Assembly: GCA_030681645.1 (NCBI GenBank)
Contig: JAUXRX010000025.1
Location: 248,001 to 312,000, forward strand
Length of the DNA: 64,000 nucleotides
Direction of reading: 5' to 3'
DNA from: Archangium sp.
Lineage (GTDB): Bacteria > Myxococcota > Myxococcia > Myxococcales > Myxococcaceae
In this document: positions 9,637 through 23,049 of the stretch, piece by piece
Layout of the letters: each line of letters begins with the position of its first letter
How positions within the stretch are numbered: position 1 is the stretch's first letter
Translations under genes and position numbers: made by a program
Notes under the pieces: model-generated
Seen by the model: only the letters and a program-made list of their open reading frames with translations
The model's database searches: none
Told to the model about the DNA's origin: nothing

Positions 9637-10437
9637 CTAGCCCCACCGCGACATGAGGCGCTCGCGGTCGAAGAGCCGCCGCGCGCTGAAGAGGATGGCG
9701 ATGTCGAGCAGGAGCACGATGCCGCCGATCAGTGCGTAGTACTCCGAGCCCGCCTTCAGCACGCCGCCGAACTGGCCCGCGGCGAGGCCCACCAGCGGCA
9801 ACACGAACAGCCCCGCGAGCTGCTGCGCCAGCCGGCTGTCCCCCACCCGCGCGCTGATCAGCACCGCCACGCCGTTGCCGAAGAACGCAAACAGCGGCGC
9901 GATCACCAGCACCCCGAACGTCCACATCGTGTTCGGCAGCACCAGGCTCTGCGCGAGCGGCCAGGCCACCAGGTCCACCCCGACGCAGAGGAAGAAGAAC
10001 GCGATCAGGCAGATGGCGACCGACGGAATGAGCGAAGCGAGGCTCTTGCCGATCACCAGCTCGAGCGGCGTCACCGGGGAGCTGAGCAACGGCTCGAGCG
10101 TGCGCTTCTCCTTCTCCCCCGCCACCGCGTGCGAGCTGATCAGGATCGGCACGAACACCGGCATCATCAGGTACAGCACGAACCAGTCGGCCAGCACCTT
10201 GTCGACGAGGAAGCGGGCCGCGTTCTCCGTGTCGACCGTGAAGTCGTAATAGAGCGCGATGGCGCGGAAGTTCGGGTCGCTGGGGTTCCGCACGTAGGTG
10301 CGGATGATGCCCAGCGGCACCAGCACCAGCACCGTGGGCAGCGCGAGCATCGACCAGATCATCCCGTTGTTCTTGCGCAGCTCGAGCAGGTCCTTCCACA
10401 GCACGGCCTTCACCCGGTTGAAGCTGAAGTCACTCAC
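9637..10437 (-). CDS. ABC-2 type transporter permease
   Basis: 266 residues with about six membrane segments (for example MLALPTVLVLVPLGII, WFVLYLMMPVFVPILI, FGVLVIAPLFAFFGNGVAV). The conserved EKEKRTLEPLLSSPV turn is typical of ABC-2/NatB permeases (seen as GEKE-RTLE-LL-SP). It overlaps its ATPase partner upstream by 4 bases, so the two form an exporter of unknown substrate. It is the last gene of a two-gene operon ending at a family A repeat. Confidence 0.85.
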   Translation of the reverse strand: MSDFSFNRVKAVLWKDLLELRKNNGMIWSMLALPTVLVLVPLGIIRTYVRNPSDPNFRAIALYYDFTVDTENAARFLVDKVLADWFVLYLMMPVFVPILISSHAVAGEKEKRTLEPLLSSPVTPLELVIGKSLASLIPSVAICLIAFFFLCVGVDLVAWPLAQSLVLPNTMWTFGVLVIAPLFAFFGNGVAVLISARVGDSRLAQQLAGLFVLPLVGLAAGQFGGVLKAGSEYYALIGGIVLLLDIAILFSARRLFDRERLMSRWG

Positions 10438-11357
10438 GCTTCGTCCTCCTCACGCACCAGCTCGAGGTACGCCTCTTCCAGCGGCCGCGCCGCGCGCGCC
10501 ACCGAGTGAATGCGCGCTCCGGCCTTCACCAGCACCGCCACCACGTCGGGCGCCTGCGCTTCGCCTTCGAGCATCACCTTGAGCCGGCTGCCTTCGTGGT
10601 GCGCGCCCGGCGCGAACGGCAACGTCGCCAGCGCGGGCAGCAGCACCGACGCTTCCCCTTCCACCGTCACCTCGAGCGCCAGCCCTTCACGACGGAGATC
10701 GGTCAGCGCCGCCACCGTACGCAGGTGCGACTTCACCACCGCCACGCGCGTGCAGAGCCGCTCGACCTCGGCGAGGTTGTGACTGCAGAGCACCAGGGTC
10801 CGGCCTTCCTTCGCCAACTCGGCCACGGCGTCGCGCACCGTGCGCGCCGACTGGGGATCGAGCCCGGACGTCGGCTCGTCGAGGAAGATCACCTCGGGCT
10901 CGTGCACCAGCGTGCGTACGATCGCCAGCTTCTGCCGCATGCCCTTGCTGAAGCCGCCCACCGGCTCGTCTTCCCGCCCCGCGAGGCCGAAGCGCTCGAG
11001 GTAGCCGTTGGTGCGCTTCCACGCCGCCGCCTCGTCCACCTCGTGCAGGCGCATGAAGAAGGTGAGGTTCTCCCGCGCGGTGAGCCGCTCGTAGAGCCCC
11101 GGCTGCTCGGTGAGCAGGCCCACCTTCTTGCGCAGCGCCGTGCCGTCGGCCTGAGGACCCAGGTCGATGCCGCAGACCGTGCCCTTCCCCTTCGTGGGCG
11201 AGAGCAGCCCCGTCAACATGCGCACCGTGGTGGTCTTCCCTGCGCCGTTGGGGCCCAGCAGGCCGAACACCTCGCCCGCCTTCACCTCGAAGGTGAGCCC
11301 GGTGACGGCGACACGATCGCCGAAGCGCTTTTCCAGGCCCTCGAGGACGATACTCAT
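10434..11357 (-). CDS. ABC exporter ATPase subunit
   Basis: 307 residues. Walker A is GPNGAGKTTT, the Q-loop region is LLTEQPGLYERLT, the signature is GFSKGMRQKLAI, Walker B is VIFLDEPTSGLDP, and the switch His is in LVLCSHNL. A C-terminal ~80-residue extension resembles that of NatA/CcmA-type ATPases. The start at 11357 has GGAG seven bases upstream; an upstream in-frame ATG at 11441 gives an unrelated Arg-rich extension. It powers the adjacent ABC-2 permease. Confidence 0.88.
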   Translation of the reverse strand: MSIVLEGLEKRFGDRVAVTGLTFEVKAGEVFGLLGPNGAGKTTTVRMLTGLLSPTKGKGTVCGIDLGPQADGTALRKKVGLLTEQPGLYERLTARENLTFFMRLHEVDEAAAWKRTNGYLERFGLAGREDEPVGGFSKGMRQKLAIVRTLVHEPEVIFLDEPTSGLDPQSARTVRDAVAELAKEGRTLVLCSHNLAEVERLCTRVAVVKSHLRTVAALTDLRREGLALEVTVEGEASVLLPALATLPFAPGAHHEGSRLKVMLEGEAQAPDVVAVLVKAGARIHSVARAARPLEEAYLELVREEDEA

Positions 11358-11462
11358 GGTGACTCCACGTCCGACCGTTCGTGCAGGACGTGACGAAATG
11401 TCACCCAGAGCACGCCGTTCCGCCCAACGACCTCCACGCAAAGCACTTCGCGTGCCGTGCCT

Positions 11463-12167
11463 TCAGCAACCCCCGAAGAACCAGGCGCTGAGCACGAGGA
11501 GTCCCACCCCACCCGCGAGCACGCCCAGCATCACCCGGGAGGACACCGCCTCGCCCGGCACCCTCAGCGTCGATGGTGTGGGGGCGGCAACCCACGGCTC
11601 GTCGCGGTACTCCTCTGGCCAGTCTCCTTCTGAGAGAACGAAGTCGCCGTCACCGTAGGCGTGGAGCACCTCGACCGCATCGTCTGGAGGAGGCGTCGCG
11701 AGGTGTGGAAAGAGATCTTCCCACTGCGAGCGCTCGACCTGGGAGAGCGCTCGGGTCTCCTCGGCCGCCAGACACACCACGTCGCCGTTGCTGGCGAGGC
11801 GGCGCGCCGCGTGAGGCAGCCGGTCGAGGTGCGCCTGCCAGTCGGCTCGCGCCGCGCCCCGGTGGAGAAAGCGCAGTCGCGGGTCGGCGGAACGCTGGGC
11901 GATCAGCCCGAGCTCCAGCGGCAGCTGGCTCGCGTCGCGATCCCATCCATCGAAGGACTGAGCACCGGGAAGTGCGCGGAACAGCTCGGCCTGCGCCTGA
12001 CACCACCCGTCCTTCTCGATCCACCGGGCAAGAAACTCCCCCGCGCGCTCGTCCGGCCCGGGCTCGATGGTCACCTGGCGACCGGTCAGGATCGCCCGCT
12101 GCTCCGGGGAAACCGCGGCAGCCAGCGCCGCGCGCGGCACCCGGTGAAAATCGACATGGTGGCCCAT
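11463..12167 (-). CDS. Hypothetical protein with C-terminal membrane anchor
   Basis: 234 residues, not recognised. The first ~200 residues look soluble (MGHHVDFHRVPRAAL start, Trp-rich, several acidic patches). The C-terminus VMLGVLAGGVGLLVLSAWFF is one strong membrane helix, so it may be a tail-anchored protein. GGAAGAG lies ahead of the ATG. It follows the PMT-like glycosyltransferase gene by 33 bases on the same strand and is probably co-transcribed with it. Confidence 0.6.
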   Translation of the reverse strand: MGHHVDFHRVPRAALAAAVSPEQRAILTGRQVTIEPGPDERAGEFLARWIEKDGWCQAQAELFRALPGAQSFDGWDRDASQLPLELGLIAQRSADPRLRFLHRGAARADWQAHLDRLPHAARRLASNGDVVCLAAEETRALSQVERSQWEDLFPHLATPPPDDAVEVLHAYGDGDFVLSEGDWPEEYRDEPWVAAPTPSTLRVPGEAVSSRVMLGVLAGGVGLLVLSAWFFGGC

Positions 12168-12200
12168 CGCTCTTCCCGCCGCTCGCTGGCTGCCCGCGCC

Positions 12201-14480
12201 TCACTCGATGATGACGAGGACGAACTTGTTGTTCAGGTCCTTGTCCACGAGGGTGATCTGCCGATCGCCCACGGCGCTCTTGAGCATGCCCAGGCGGGCG
12301 TGTTCGACGAGGCTCCACTCGCGCCCCGGCTGCTCGGCGTAGTTCTTCATGCCGACCTGCGGGTTGTCTTTGATCTGCTTGACCGTGTTCCGCGAATAGA
12401 AGGTCTCGCCGCGCCAGTTCATCAGGAACGCCGCGATGGGCTCGTTGGGCCGGCGCTGCGTGTAGTAGCGCCAGAACTGATCGCGCTGCGTCCAGTGGTG
12501 AGAGAGCTGCACCCAGTGGCTCCAGTTGAACCAGAGCGCGAACGCCATCACCGAGGCCAGGCCCGCGGTGAACATCATCGCGCGCGACCGCAGCAGCGCG
12601 AACAGGCCGATGGCCACGCCCGCCAGCGCCATGCCCATGCCCATGAGCTGCTTGATGTTGTTGCTGCCCAGCACCGGCGTCTCGGTGAGGAAGGTGGGGT
12701 ACGGGCGGTCGTAGTTGTAGACGAAGAGATCGGTGAAGTGCTTGGGCGTCGCCGCGAGGTCCTTGCCCACCAGGATGAAGAGCGGCAGCCCGAACAGCAG
12801 CACCAGCCCGTGCGCGTCGATGCCTTCCTCCCAGAGCTTGTCGAGGAAGATGCCCATCAGGATCGCCAGCGGGGGCAGCATGGGCGCGGTGTAGTGGTGG
12901 AACTTGGTCGCCGAGCTGCCGATGAGCGCCCAGGTGATCACGAACCAGAGCACCGCGATCAGGCCCACGCCGTCGGCCGCCGACAGCCCGCGGATCTTGA
13001 GCCGGCCCGCCGTGGCCAGCGCCCCGGGGACGATCGCCACCCACGGGAACATCGCGTAGCCGCCCTGGAGGATGAAGTACGTGAAGTCGCCGCCGGGGGT
13101 GGTGGTGTGAACGCCGCTCCCCAGCCGGGCAAAGTGGTCGTGGATGATGAAGCGGAACCAGAAGATCTTCGACTCGTCGTCCACCCGCCAGAAGGTGAAC
13201 ATCTCGTAGTACCAGGGCAGGCACACGGCGAGGAACAGCAGGATCCCCGTGCCCAGGCGCATGTCGTACGCCATCGCGAACACCGGCGGCGGCCGCTCGG
13301 TGGTCGCCTTCTTCTCCCTGCCCAGCAGGATGGTGGTGACCGTCCAGAAGGCGAGCGAGCCCCACATGATGCCCAGCCACGTCGGCGCGCTGATTCGCGA
13401 GACGTTGTCGATCACCGGCACCGCCATGAAGGTGGTGTTCCACTGCTTGCCCAGCATGTACGCGATGCCGCCCACGATCACCGCCGCGCCCAGCCCGGCG
13501 CCCATCGGCATCAGCATGTGCGTGAACATCCACTTGAAGTGCGCCCCGATGGACTTCCAGGTCATCTCGCGCAGCGCCACGTAGGCGATGAACACGAGCA
13601 TCGGAATGCCGAAGCCCAGCAGCCCCTTGGCCAGGGTGGCGATGGCGAAGAAGACGTACGAGCCGTACCACCACTCGCTGCGGAACCGGGTCGTCTTGTC
13701 GAACAGCCCCACCATCGCGCACGCCACGCCGGCGATGGTCGCGCTGATGATCGGCGTATCGGTGACCGCCTGCCGTGAGAGCAGGAAGTAGAGCGGCATG
13801 GTGATCAGCACCAGCGCCGACGCCAGCGCCGCGCGCGCGTTGACGGCGATGGTCATCGCGTAGGTCAACAACCCGATCGCGAGAATGGAGAAGCCCGCGA
13901 ACGGCAGGCGGAAGCCCCACTCGGTGAACAACGGCAACGCGTCAGGCCCCATCGGCACCGTGCTGAACCGCCACGGGAAGGTGACCGCCTTCGACCAGAC
14001 GAACAGCAGCAGGAAGAAGGCGCCGAAGACGAGCCCCAGCACGCCCCAGAACTCCTTGGTGGCCGACGCGCCCTTCACCTTGCCCTGGTACAGCGCGTAG
14101 CCCAGACCGCCGAGCAGCGCCGCCAGCAGCAGCGCGAGCACCGGGCCCGCATCAGCCGCCTGCAGCCCGAGCGCCTGCATCCACATGGTGAAGGCGGGCT
14201 TGCTGAAGAACCACGCGTTCTCCCAGAACGGGTGCACGTAGTCGTTGCGCTGAATCATCTCGCGCGCGACCTCTCCGTAATGGACCTCCCACGGATCCCA
14301 CAGGCCGACCGCGCCGAGGTAGGGCAACAGCACCGCAGACGCCAACAGCACCGAGAACAGCGCCGCCCGCAGCTCGGCCGGCCACGCGCGCACCTTCGAG
14401 AAGATCGGGGCGCTGATCAGCTCTTTGCCGAGGATCGCCTCGGTGAGGGTCGCCGCTTCGTTCGTCGCCACCTGGGACAA
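12201..14480 (-). CDS. PMT/ArnT-like membrane glycosyltransferase (GT39/GT83 type)
   Basis: 759 residues from a proposed TTG start at 14480 that has GGAGG seven bases upstream; a GTG at 14471 is the alternative. About 12-13 membrane helices. The first periplasmic loop carries GLWDPWEVHYGEVAREM, the acidic motif typical of this superfamily (D-x-W-E...Y-x-E-x-AREM), and LSRQAVTDTP follows. Relatives transfer sugars from polyprenyl-phosphate carriers to lipid A or proteins in the periplasm. Acceptor unknown. A family B structured repeat lies ~78 bases upstream of the start. Confidence 0.8.
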   Translation of the reverse strand: MSQVATNEAATLTEAILGKELISAPIFSKVRAWPAELRAALFSVLLASAVLLPYLGAVGLWDPWEVHYGEVAREMIQRNDYVHPFWENAWFFSKPAFTMWMQALGLQAADAGPVLALLLAALLGGLGYALYQGKVKGASATKEFWGVLGLVFGAFFLLLFVWSKAVTFPWRFSTVPMGPDALPLFTEWGFRLPFAGFSILAIGLLTYAMTIAVNARAALASALVLITMPLYFLLSRQAVTDTPIISATIAGVACAMVGLFDKTTRFRSEWWYGSYVFFAIATLAKGLLGFGIPMLVFIAYVALREMTWKSIGAHFKWMFTHMLMPMGAGLGAAVIVGGIAYMLGKQWNTTFMAVPVIDNVSRISAPTWLGIMWGSLAFWTVTTILLGREKKATTERPPPVFAMAYDMRLGTGILLFLAVCLPWYYEMFTFWRVDDESKIFWFRFIIHDHFARLGSGVHTTTPGGDFTYFILQGGYAMFPWVAIVPGALATAGRLKIRGLSAADGVGLIAVLWFVITWALIGSSATKFHHYTAPMLPPLAILMGIFLDKLWEEGIDAHGLVLLFGLPLFILVGKDLAATPKHFTDLFVYNYDRPYPTFLTETPVLGSNNIKQLMGMGMALAGVAIGLFALLRSRAMMFTAGLASVMAFALWFNWSHWVQLSHHWTQRDQFWRYYTQRRPNEPIAAFLMNWRGETFYSRNTVKQIKDNPQVGMKNYAEQPGREWSLVEHARLGMLKSAVGDRQITLVDKDLNNKFVLVIIE

Positions 14481-14558
14481 GGGGGTGCCTCCGTCTGCGT
14501 AGTTCGCCTGCTGAAGGCGCCGTACGTGGCACGGTTGCCCCCTCGAGGCAACGATGAG

Positions 14559-14632
14559 CGGAGCCGGTCCGACGGAACGTCGGACCAGCCAGGCTCGGAG
14601 CGCAGCGGAGAACTGGCCAAGGCGCAGCGACC
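14559..14632 (+). repeat. Family B structured element, copy 1
   Basis: Two consecutive hairpins. Stem 1 is a perfect 9-bp palindrome (GGTCCGACG at 14566-14574, loop GAA, CGTCGGACC at 14578-14586). Stem 2 is GCCAG (14588-14592) with CTGGC (14613-14617) enclosing the conserved GGAGCGCAGCGGA. The tail GGCCAAGGCGCAGCGACCC follows. The copy lies between the histidine kinase and PMT-like genes, which are both on the minus strand. The strand given is arbitrary; the minus strand is the one read as mRNA. Confidence 0.75.
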
Positions 14633-14659
14633 CGGGACACGACCCCAAAACACACGTTT

Positions 14660-16594
<1,935 letters not shown>

Positions 16595-16652
16595 GGCTCC
16601 CCCCAAAGGTCGTGACAACCCGAGCCCAAGGCGCTTTGAAACCCGAGCGCTG

Positions 16653-17372
16653 ATGAACCAATTTCCGCACGAGTTCGAGGGCCTGCTCTCGAGAGCCGGT
16701 CGCCGCCTGCTCGCGGGGAAACACCCGGCCGCGGGCGCGCTGCAGCGCGAGGGCTTCTTCGCGGCCACGGGCCTGCTCGAGCCGAAGCTGCTGCCCGGCT
16801 GCCGGAAGCTGATCGCGCGCACCTTCGACGCGCTGCTCGTCGAGATCAGCCGCCCGCTCCCTCCGGCCAACGCCTCGACCGAGTCCTACGAAGACACGCT
16901 GCCCAAGGTGGGCCGCATGTTCAGCGTGCCCATCGACGGCGTCGGGCAGCTCCTGGTGCGGCGCCTGGCGAAGGAGATCGGCCTGCTGCAGATGCTCGAG
17001 TCTGAGAGCTTTCGCCGGTTCAGCGAGGTGCTCGCCGGCGTGCCGCTGGGCCCGCTCGCGGCGGCGCAGGTGCTCTGCAACCGCCGCGGTGACTACGCGG
17101 GCCCGCACACCGACAACCACCCGAACGAGCCCGGCGCGAAGGACGGCTACGTCGACGTGCACCTCACCCTCACCTCACCGGGCGTGCGCGAGCAGTTCAT
17201 CGTCTACCAGCGCGGCGGCCACCTGAACGCCATGCAGCCCATCGCGGCCAACGGCACCATCACCGCCTACCGCCTGCCCCTCTGGCACTACACCACCCCG
17301 CTGCAGACGCGCGCCGAGCACGACCGCCGCTGGCTGGTGCTGGGCAGCTTTCACTTCGCTGCCCAGCCTTGA
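16653..17372 (+). CDS. 2-oxoglutarate/Fe(II) oxygenase-like protein
   Basis: 239 residues. The central GDYAGPHTDNHPNE has the H-x-D iron motif. A later His in LPLWHYTTPLQTR and the downstream Arg fit the distal iron His and the 2OG-binding Arg of the prolyl-hydroxylase-like fold. This assignment is by motif spacing only. The gene is divergent from the histidine kinase. Its TGA and the TGA of the convergent zinc-ribbon gene share the six-base palindrome TGATCA (17370-17375), leaving no gap. Confidence 0.65.
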   Translation: MNQFPHEFEGLLSRAGRRLLAGKHPAAGALQREGFFAATGLLEPKLLPGCRKLIARTFDALLVEISRPLPPANASTESYEDTLPKVGRMFSVPIDGVGQLLVRRLAKEIGLLQMLESESFRRFSEVLAGVPLGPLAAAQVLCNRRGDYAGPHTDNHPNEPGAKDGYVDVHLTLTSPGVREQFIVYQRGGHLNAMQPIAANGTITAYRLPLWHYTTPLQTRAEHDRRWLVLGSFHFAAQP

Positions 17373-17936
17373 TCAGCTCGTGTGCGAGTTCCGGGTGTGG
17401 CTGAAGAGCCCGCAGCCCAGGCACTCGTATTCCCAGCTGGCATACGTGGTGGTCTCGTAGTGCGAGTAGAGCGACGAGCCATTCTCGAAGATGCAGCGCG
17501 TGTCGGCGCCGCCGCACCAGCCACAGGAGGAGAACCGGCTCTCGTGCTCCTCGAAGGGGACCCCGGAGCCCACGTAGCTGGAGTCAGTCGTCCCCGAGTT
17601 CTGAGTGCTGGGCCGGTCGGTCCTCGTGCGCGGTGGGAGCGAGCGGAAGTTCATCGGCGCGAGCACGGGGGTCACGGAGACCTCGGCGTCTTTGTGGAAG
17701 TCCTCCGGATCGAAGGGCCGCGGAGGCGTGGGCAGCAGGGTGAACTCCGCGTGCGGCAGGGCGCGACGCAGCTCGGGCGGCACGAGCTCCAGGAGCGAGG
17801 CTTCGCAGAACGCGACCACCCCGCGTCCTCCCCGGGCCACCACCGGCCCGCACCTGCCGAGCGCGTGGAGTCCCTCGAGCGTGCGCACGCGGTGCGTCCA
17901 CCTCGTGAGCGACGACCACCAGCTGGGCAGCGTCAT
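17373..17936 (-). CDS. Hypothetical protein with C-terminal zinc-ribbon-like cysteines
   Basis: 187 residues from the ATG at 17936, which has GGAGG four bases upstream. The N-terminal part is predicted globular, the middle is Ser/Thr-rich, and the C-terminus holds two C-x2-C pairs (CGWCGG and CLGCG) about 35 residues apart, a likely zinc-binding ribbon. No family recognised. It converges exactly on the oxygenase gene. Confidence 0.6.
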   Translation of the reverse strand: MTLPSWWSSLTRWTHRVRTLEGLHALGRCGPVVARGGRGVVAFCEASLLELVPPELRRALPHAEFTLLPTPPRPFDPEDFHKDAEVSVTPVLAPMNFRSLPPRTRTDRPSTQNSGTTDSSYVGSGVPFEEHESRFSSCGWCGGADTRCIFENGSSLYSHYETTTYASWEYECLGCGLFSHTRNSHTS

Positions 17937-18014
17937 GAAGCCTCCGCGGGGTGATGTGGGGGACTGTAGGCCTCGCCACTGACATCGCCCCTGGATGGCA
18001 GTCAATTCAGCGTC

Positions 18015-19637
18015 TTACGGCTTGAAAGGCACCTGCACGCCTCGCGGGGCGACCCAGACCGACTCGAGGAAACCCTTCGCGCCGCGGTCGTGCTCGTCAG
18101 CCTTCGGAAGTGGGCCCAGCATCGGCAGCACGCGCAGCGCGCCGAAGTGCAGCACGACCACCACCACGAGCAGAAACGGCGTCGCGCCCAGCTTGAGGAA
18201 ACGCGTGAACAGCCAGGCGACGAGCGCGAGCAGGAGGACCACCAGCACCGCGCCCGACGCCGGGTTGGGGATCCACGCCGCCAGCCACGACACGGGGAAG
18301 AATCCGTCGGCGAGCAGCGGCAGGGCCAGGGCCCACACCGAAGACGTCACGTCGTCGGGCACGTAGTTGACGAAGCCCACCAGCCCGGTGGCGAGCACCG
18401 AAGAGACGCAGAGCCCGGCGACGAGCGAGGCCTGCAGCGGCGCCGCGGTGCGAAGGCGCTCGTACAGCATCGCCACCGGCAACATCAGGAACGGGAGAAT
18501 ACCGGTGAGGTGCCGCGGGCCCACCGTCCAGCCCCAGGAGTCGTAGGTGAAGGACGAGGTGAAGTAGGCGTGCGTGGCCAGCAACACCACCAGCAGCACG
18601 AAGAAGGGCTTGTCCTTCGCGCGCACGTCCTTGCTGCCGAAGAAGCCCACCGCGAGGAACGGCGAGAGCGCGAAGAGCCCCCGCAGCGGGGAGAAGAACG
18701 AGAGGCCCAGCGCGCGTGGGTCGGGCCACTTGATCCCCAGGAAGCCGCCCTGGTGCCAGCCCATGTACGCCGCGTCGTTCAAGAACTTGTAGCCCGAGAC
18801 GAAAGGGCCGCCGAAGACCGCCGCGTGGTACCAGAGCAGCGCCCCCAGCAGCGGCGCCGACCCGAGCACCACCAGCCCCACCGCCTGCCCCAGCGCGCCC
18901 CACTTCTTCCAGCGTGACGCCACCGTGTACGCCGCCACGCAGACCACGCCGAGCGCGGCCGTGTACTCGGCCGTCACCGCGGCGCCGGCGGCCAGCCCGG
19001 CCAGAAGGTAGCCCCACACCTTCCACTCGCCGCGCTCCACCTTCCACGCGCAGTAGAACGCCGCGAAGAGCAGCACCGCGGTGAGCTGGTGGCTCATGAA
19101 GGCCTCGGCGTAGCTGAAGGCCATCGTGCCCAGTGCATAGACGAGGGTGAAGAGGTCGGCCGTTCCCGGCTCGACGTACGCCGCGAGGAACTTCCGCAGC
19201 AGCACCAGCAGGCCCAGCGCAGGGAAGATGGTGACGAACAGCCGCCCCCAGAGCACCTGCGAGAGCTCGGACACCTGGCCCTGCAGCTTCGTCTGCACCC
19301 AGTAGACGGGCGCGCCCAGCACAGAGACGAGCGGCGCCTTCGACGGGTAGTACCAGCGCGCCACCACGCCCTCCCTCGGCGCGTCGGGGCCCACGCACGG
19401 CGCGAGGTGCTCCCCGGCGGCATCCCTCACCACCGAGGTGCACGAGAGGTCGCCCACCATGCCGCGCTGCTGGAGCACGCCGTTGATGTGCAGCGTCCCG
19501 AAGTCGACGAAGGCGCGCGACTGCCAGAGCCGGCACAGCTCGTTGGGCGAGCGCAGCCCCGGGTGGTACGGGAAGGAAAGAAGGTACAGGCCCGCTACGA
19601 GCGCGAAGCCGACACGGGGTGAGAGCCAGCGCTCCAT
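18015..19637 (-). CDS. Multi-pass membrane glycosyltransferase-like protein
   Basis: 540 residues with about 11-12 hydrophobic segments. The pattern is an N-terminal helix, then a periplasmic loop with SPNELCRLWQSRAFVD and a Cys-containing region, as in polyprenyl-phosphate-sugar dependent GT-C enzymes. The C-terminal loop is short and basic. No exact family can be named from the sequence. The ATG at 19637 is well placed ahead of the first helix. Divergent from the Ser/Thr kinase gene. Confidence 0.65.
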   Translation of the reverse strand: MERWLSPRVGFALVAGLYLLSFPYHPGLRSPNELCRLWQSRAFVDFGTLHINGVLQQRGMVGDLSCTSVVRDAAGEHLAPCVGPDAPREGVVARWYYPSKAPLVSVLGAPVYWVQTKLQGQVSELSQVLWGRLFVTIFPALGLLVLLRKFLAAYVEPGTADLFTLVYALGTMAFSYAEAFMSHQLTAVLLFAAFYCAWKVERGEWKVWGYLLAGLAAGAAVTAEYTAALGVVCVAAYTVASRWKKWGALGQAVGLVVLGSAPLLGALLWYHAAVFGGPFVSGYKFLNDAAYMGWHQGGFLGIKWPDPRALGLSFFSPLRGLFALSPFLAVGFFGSKDVRAKDKPFFVLLVVLLATHAYFTSSFTYDSWGWTVGPRHLTGILPFLMLPVAMLYERLRTAAPLQASLVAGLCVSSVLATGLVGFVNYVPDDVTSSVWALALPLLADGFFPVSWLAAWIPNPASGAVLVVLLLALVAWLFTRFLKLGATPFLLVVVVVLHFGALRVLPMLGPLPKADEHDRGAKGFLESVWVAPRGVQVPFKP

Positions 19638-19703
19638 CTTCCGTGCGCGTCTATCACCCGGCCATCAGGATTGGGGGAGCCGGTGTTAGCGTTCGCCTTT
19701 CGG

Positions 19704-22883
<3,180 letters not shown>

Positions 22884-22889
22884 ACCTGT

Positions 22890-23039
22890 CTCCCTCTCCC
22901 TGCGAAAGCGGGGAACGGCGAACTCGCGCCTCGAGGAAAAAGAGGGCTGGGGTGAGAGGCCGACCCCGCTCACCCCAAGCGCCCCAAGAGCCCCTCACCC
23001 GGCCTGCGGCCGACCTCTCCCCGCTTCGCAGGGAGAGGA
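22890..23039. repeat. Family A repeat pair with an interrupted copy
   Basis: Between convergent genes. The plus-oriented copy (from 22890) is interrupted after GGGGAACGG by roughly 25 bases before AGAGGGCTGGGGTGAGAGG resumes. The minus-oriented copy (22991-23038) is the long subtype with the extra CGGCCGCAGGCCG hairpin, matching the copy at 1291-1339. The same head-to-head arrangement occurs at 1291-1396. Confidence 0.82.
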
Positions 23040-23049
23040 ACTGCAGCCC

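Noticed and set aside
14525..14540. A TGGCACGGTTGC string as a sigma-54 promoter
   Set aside because: The two elements are only 2 bases apart; sigma-54 needs about five between TGGCAC and TTGC.
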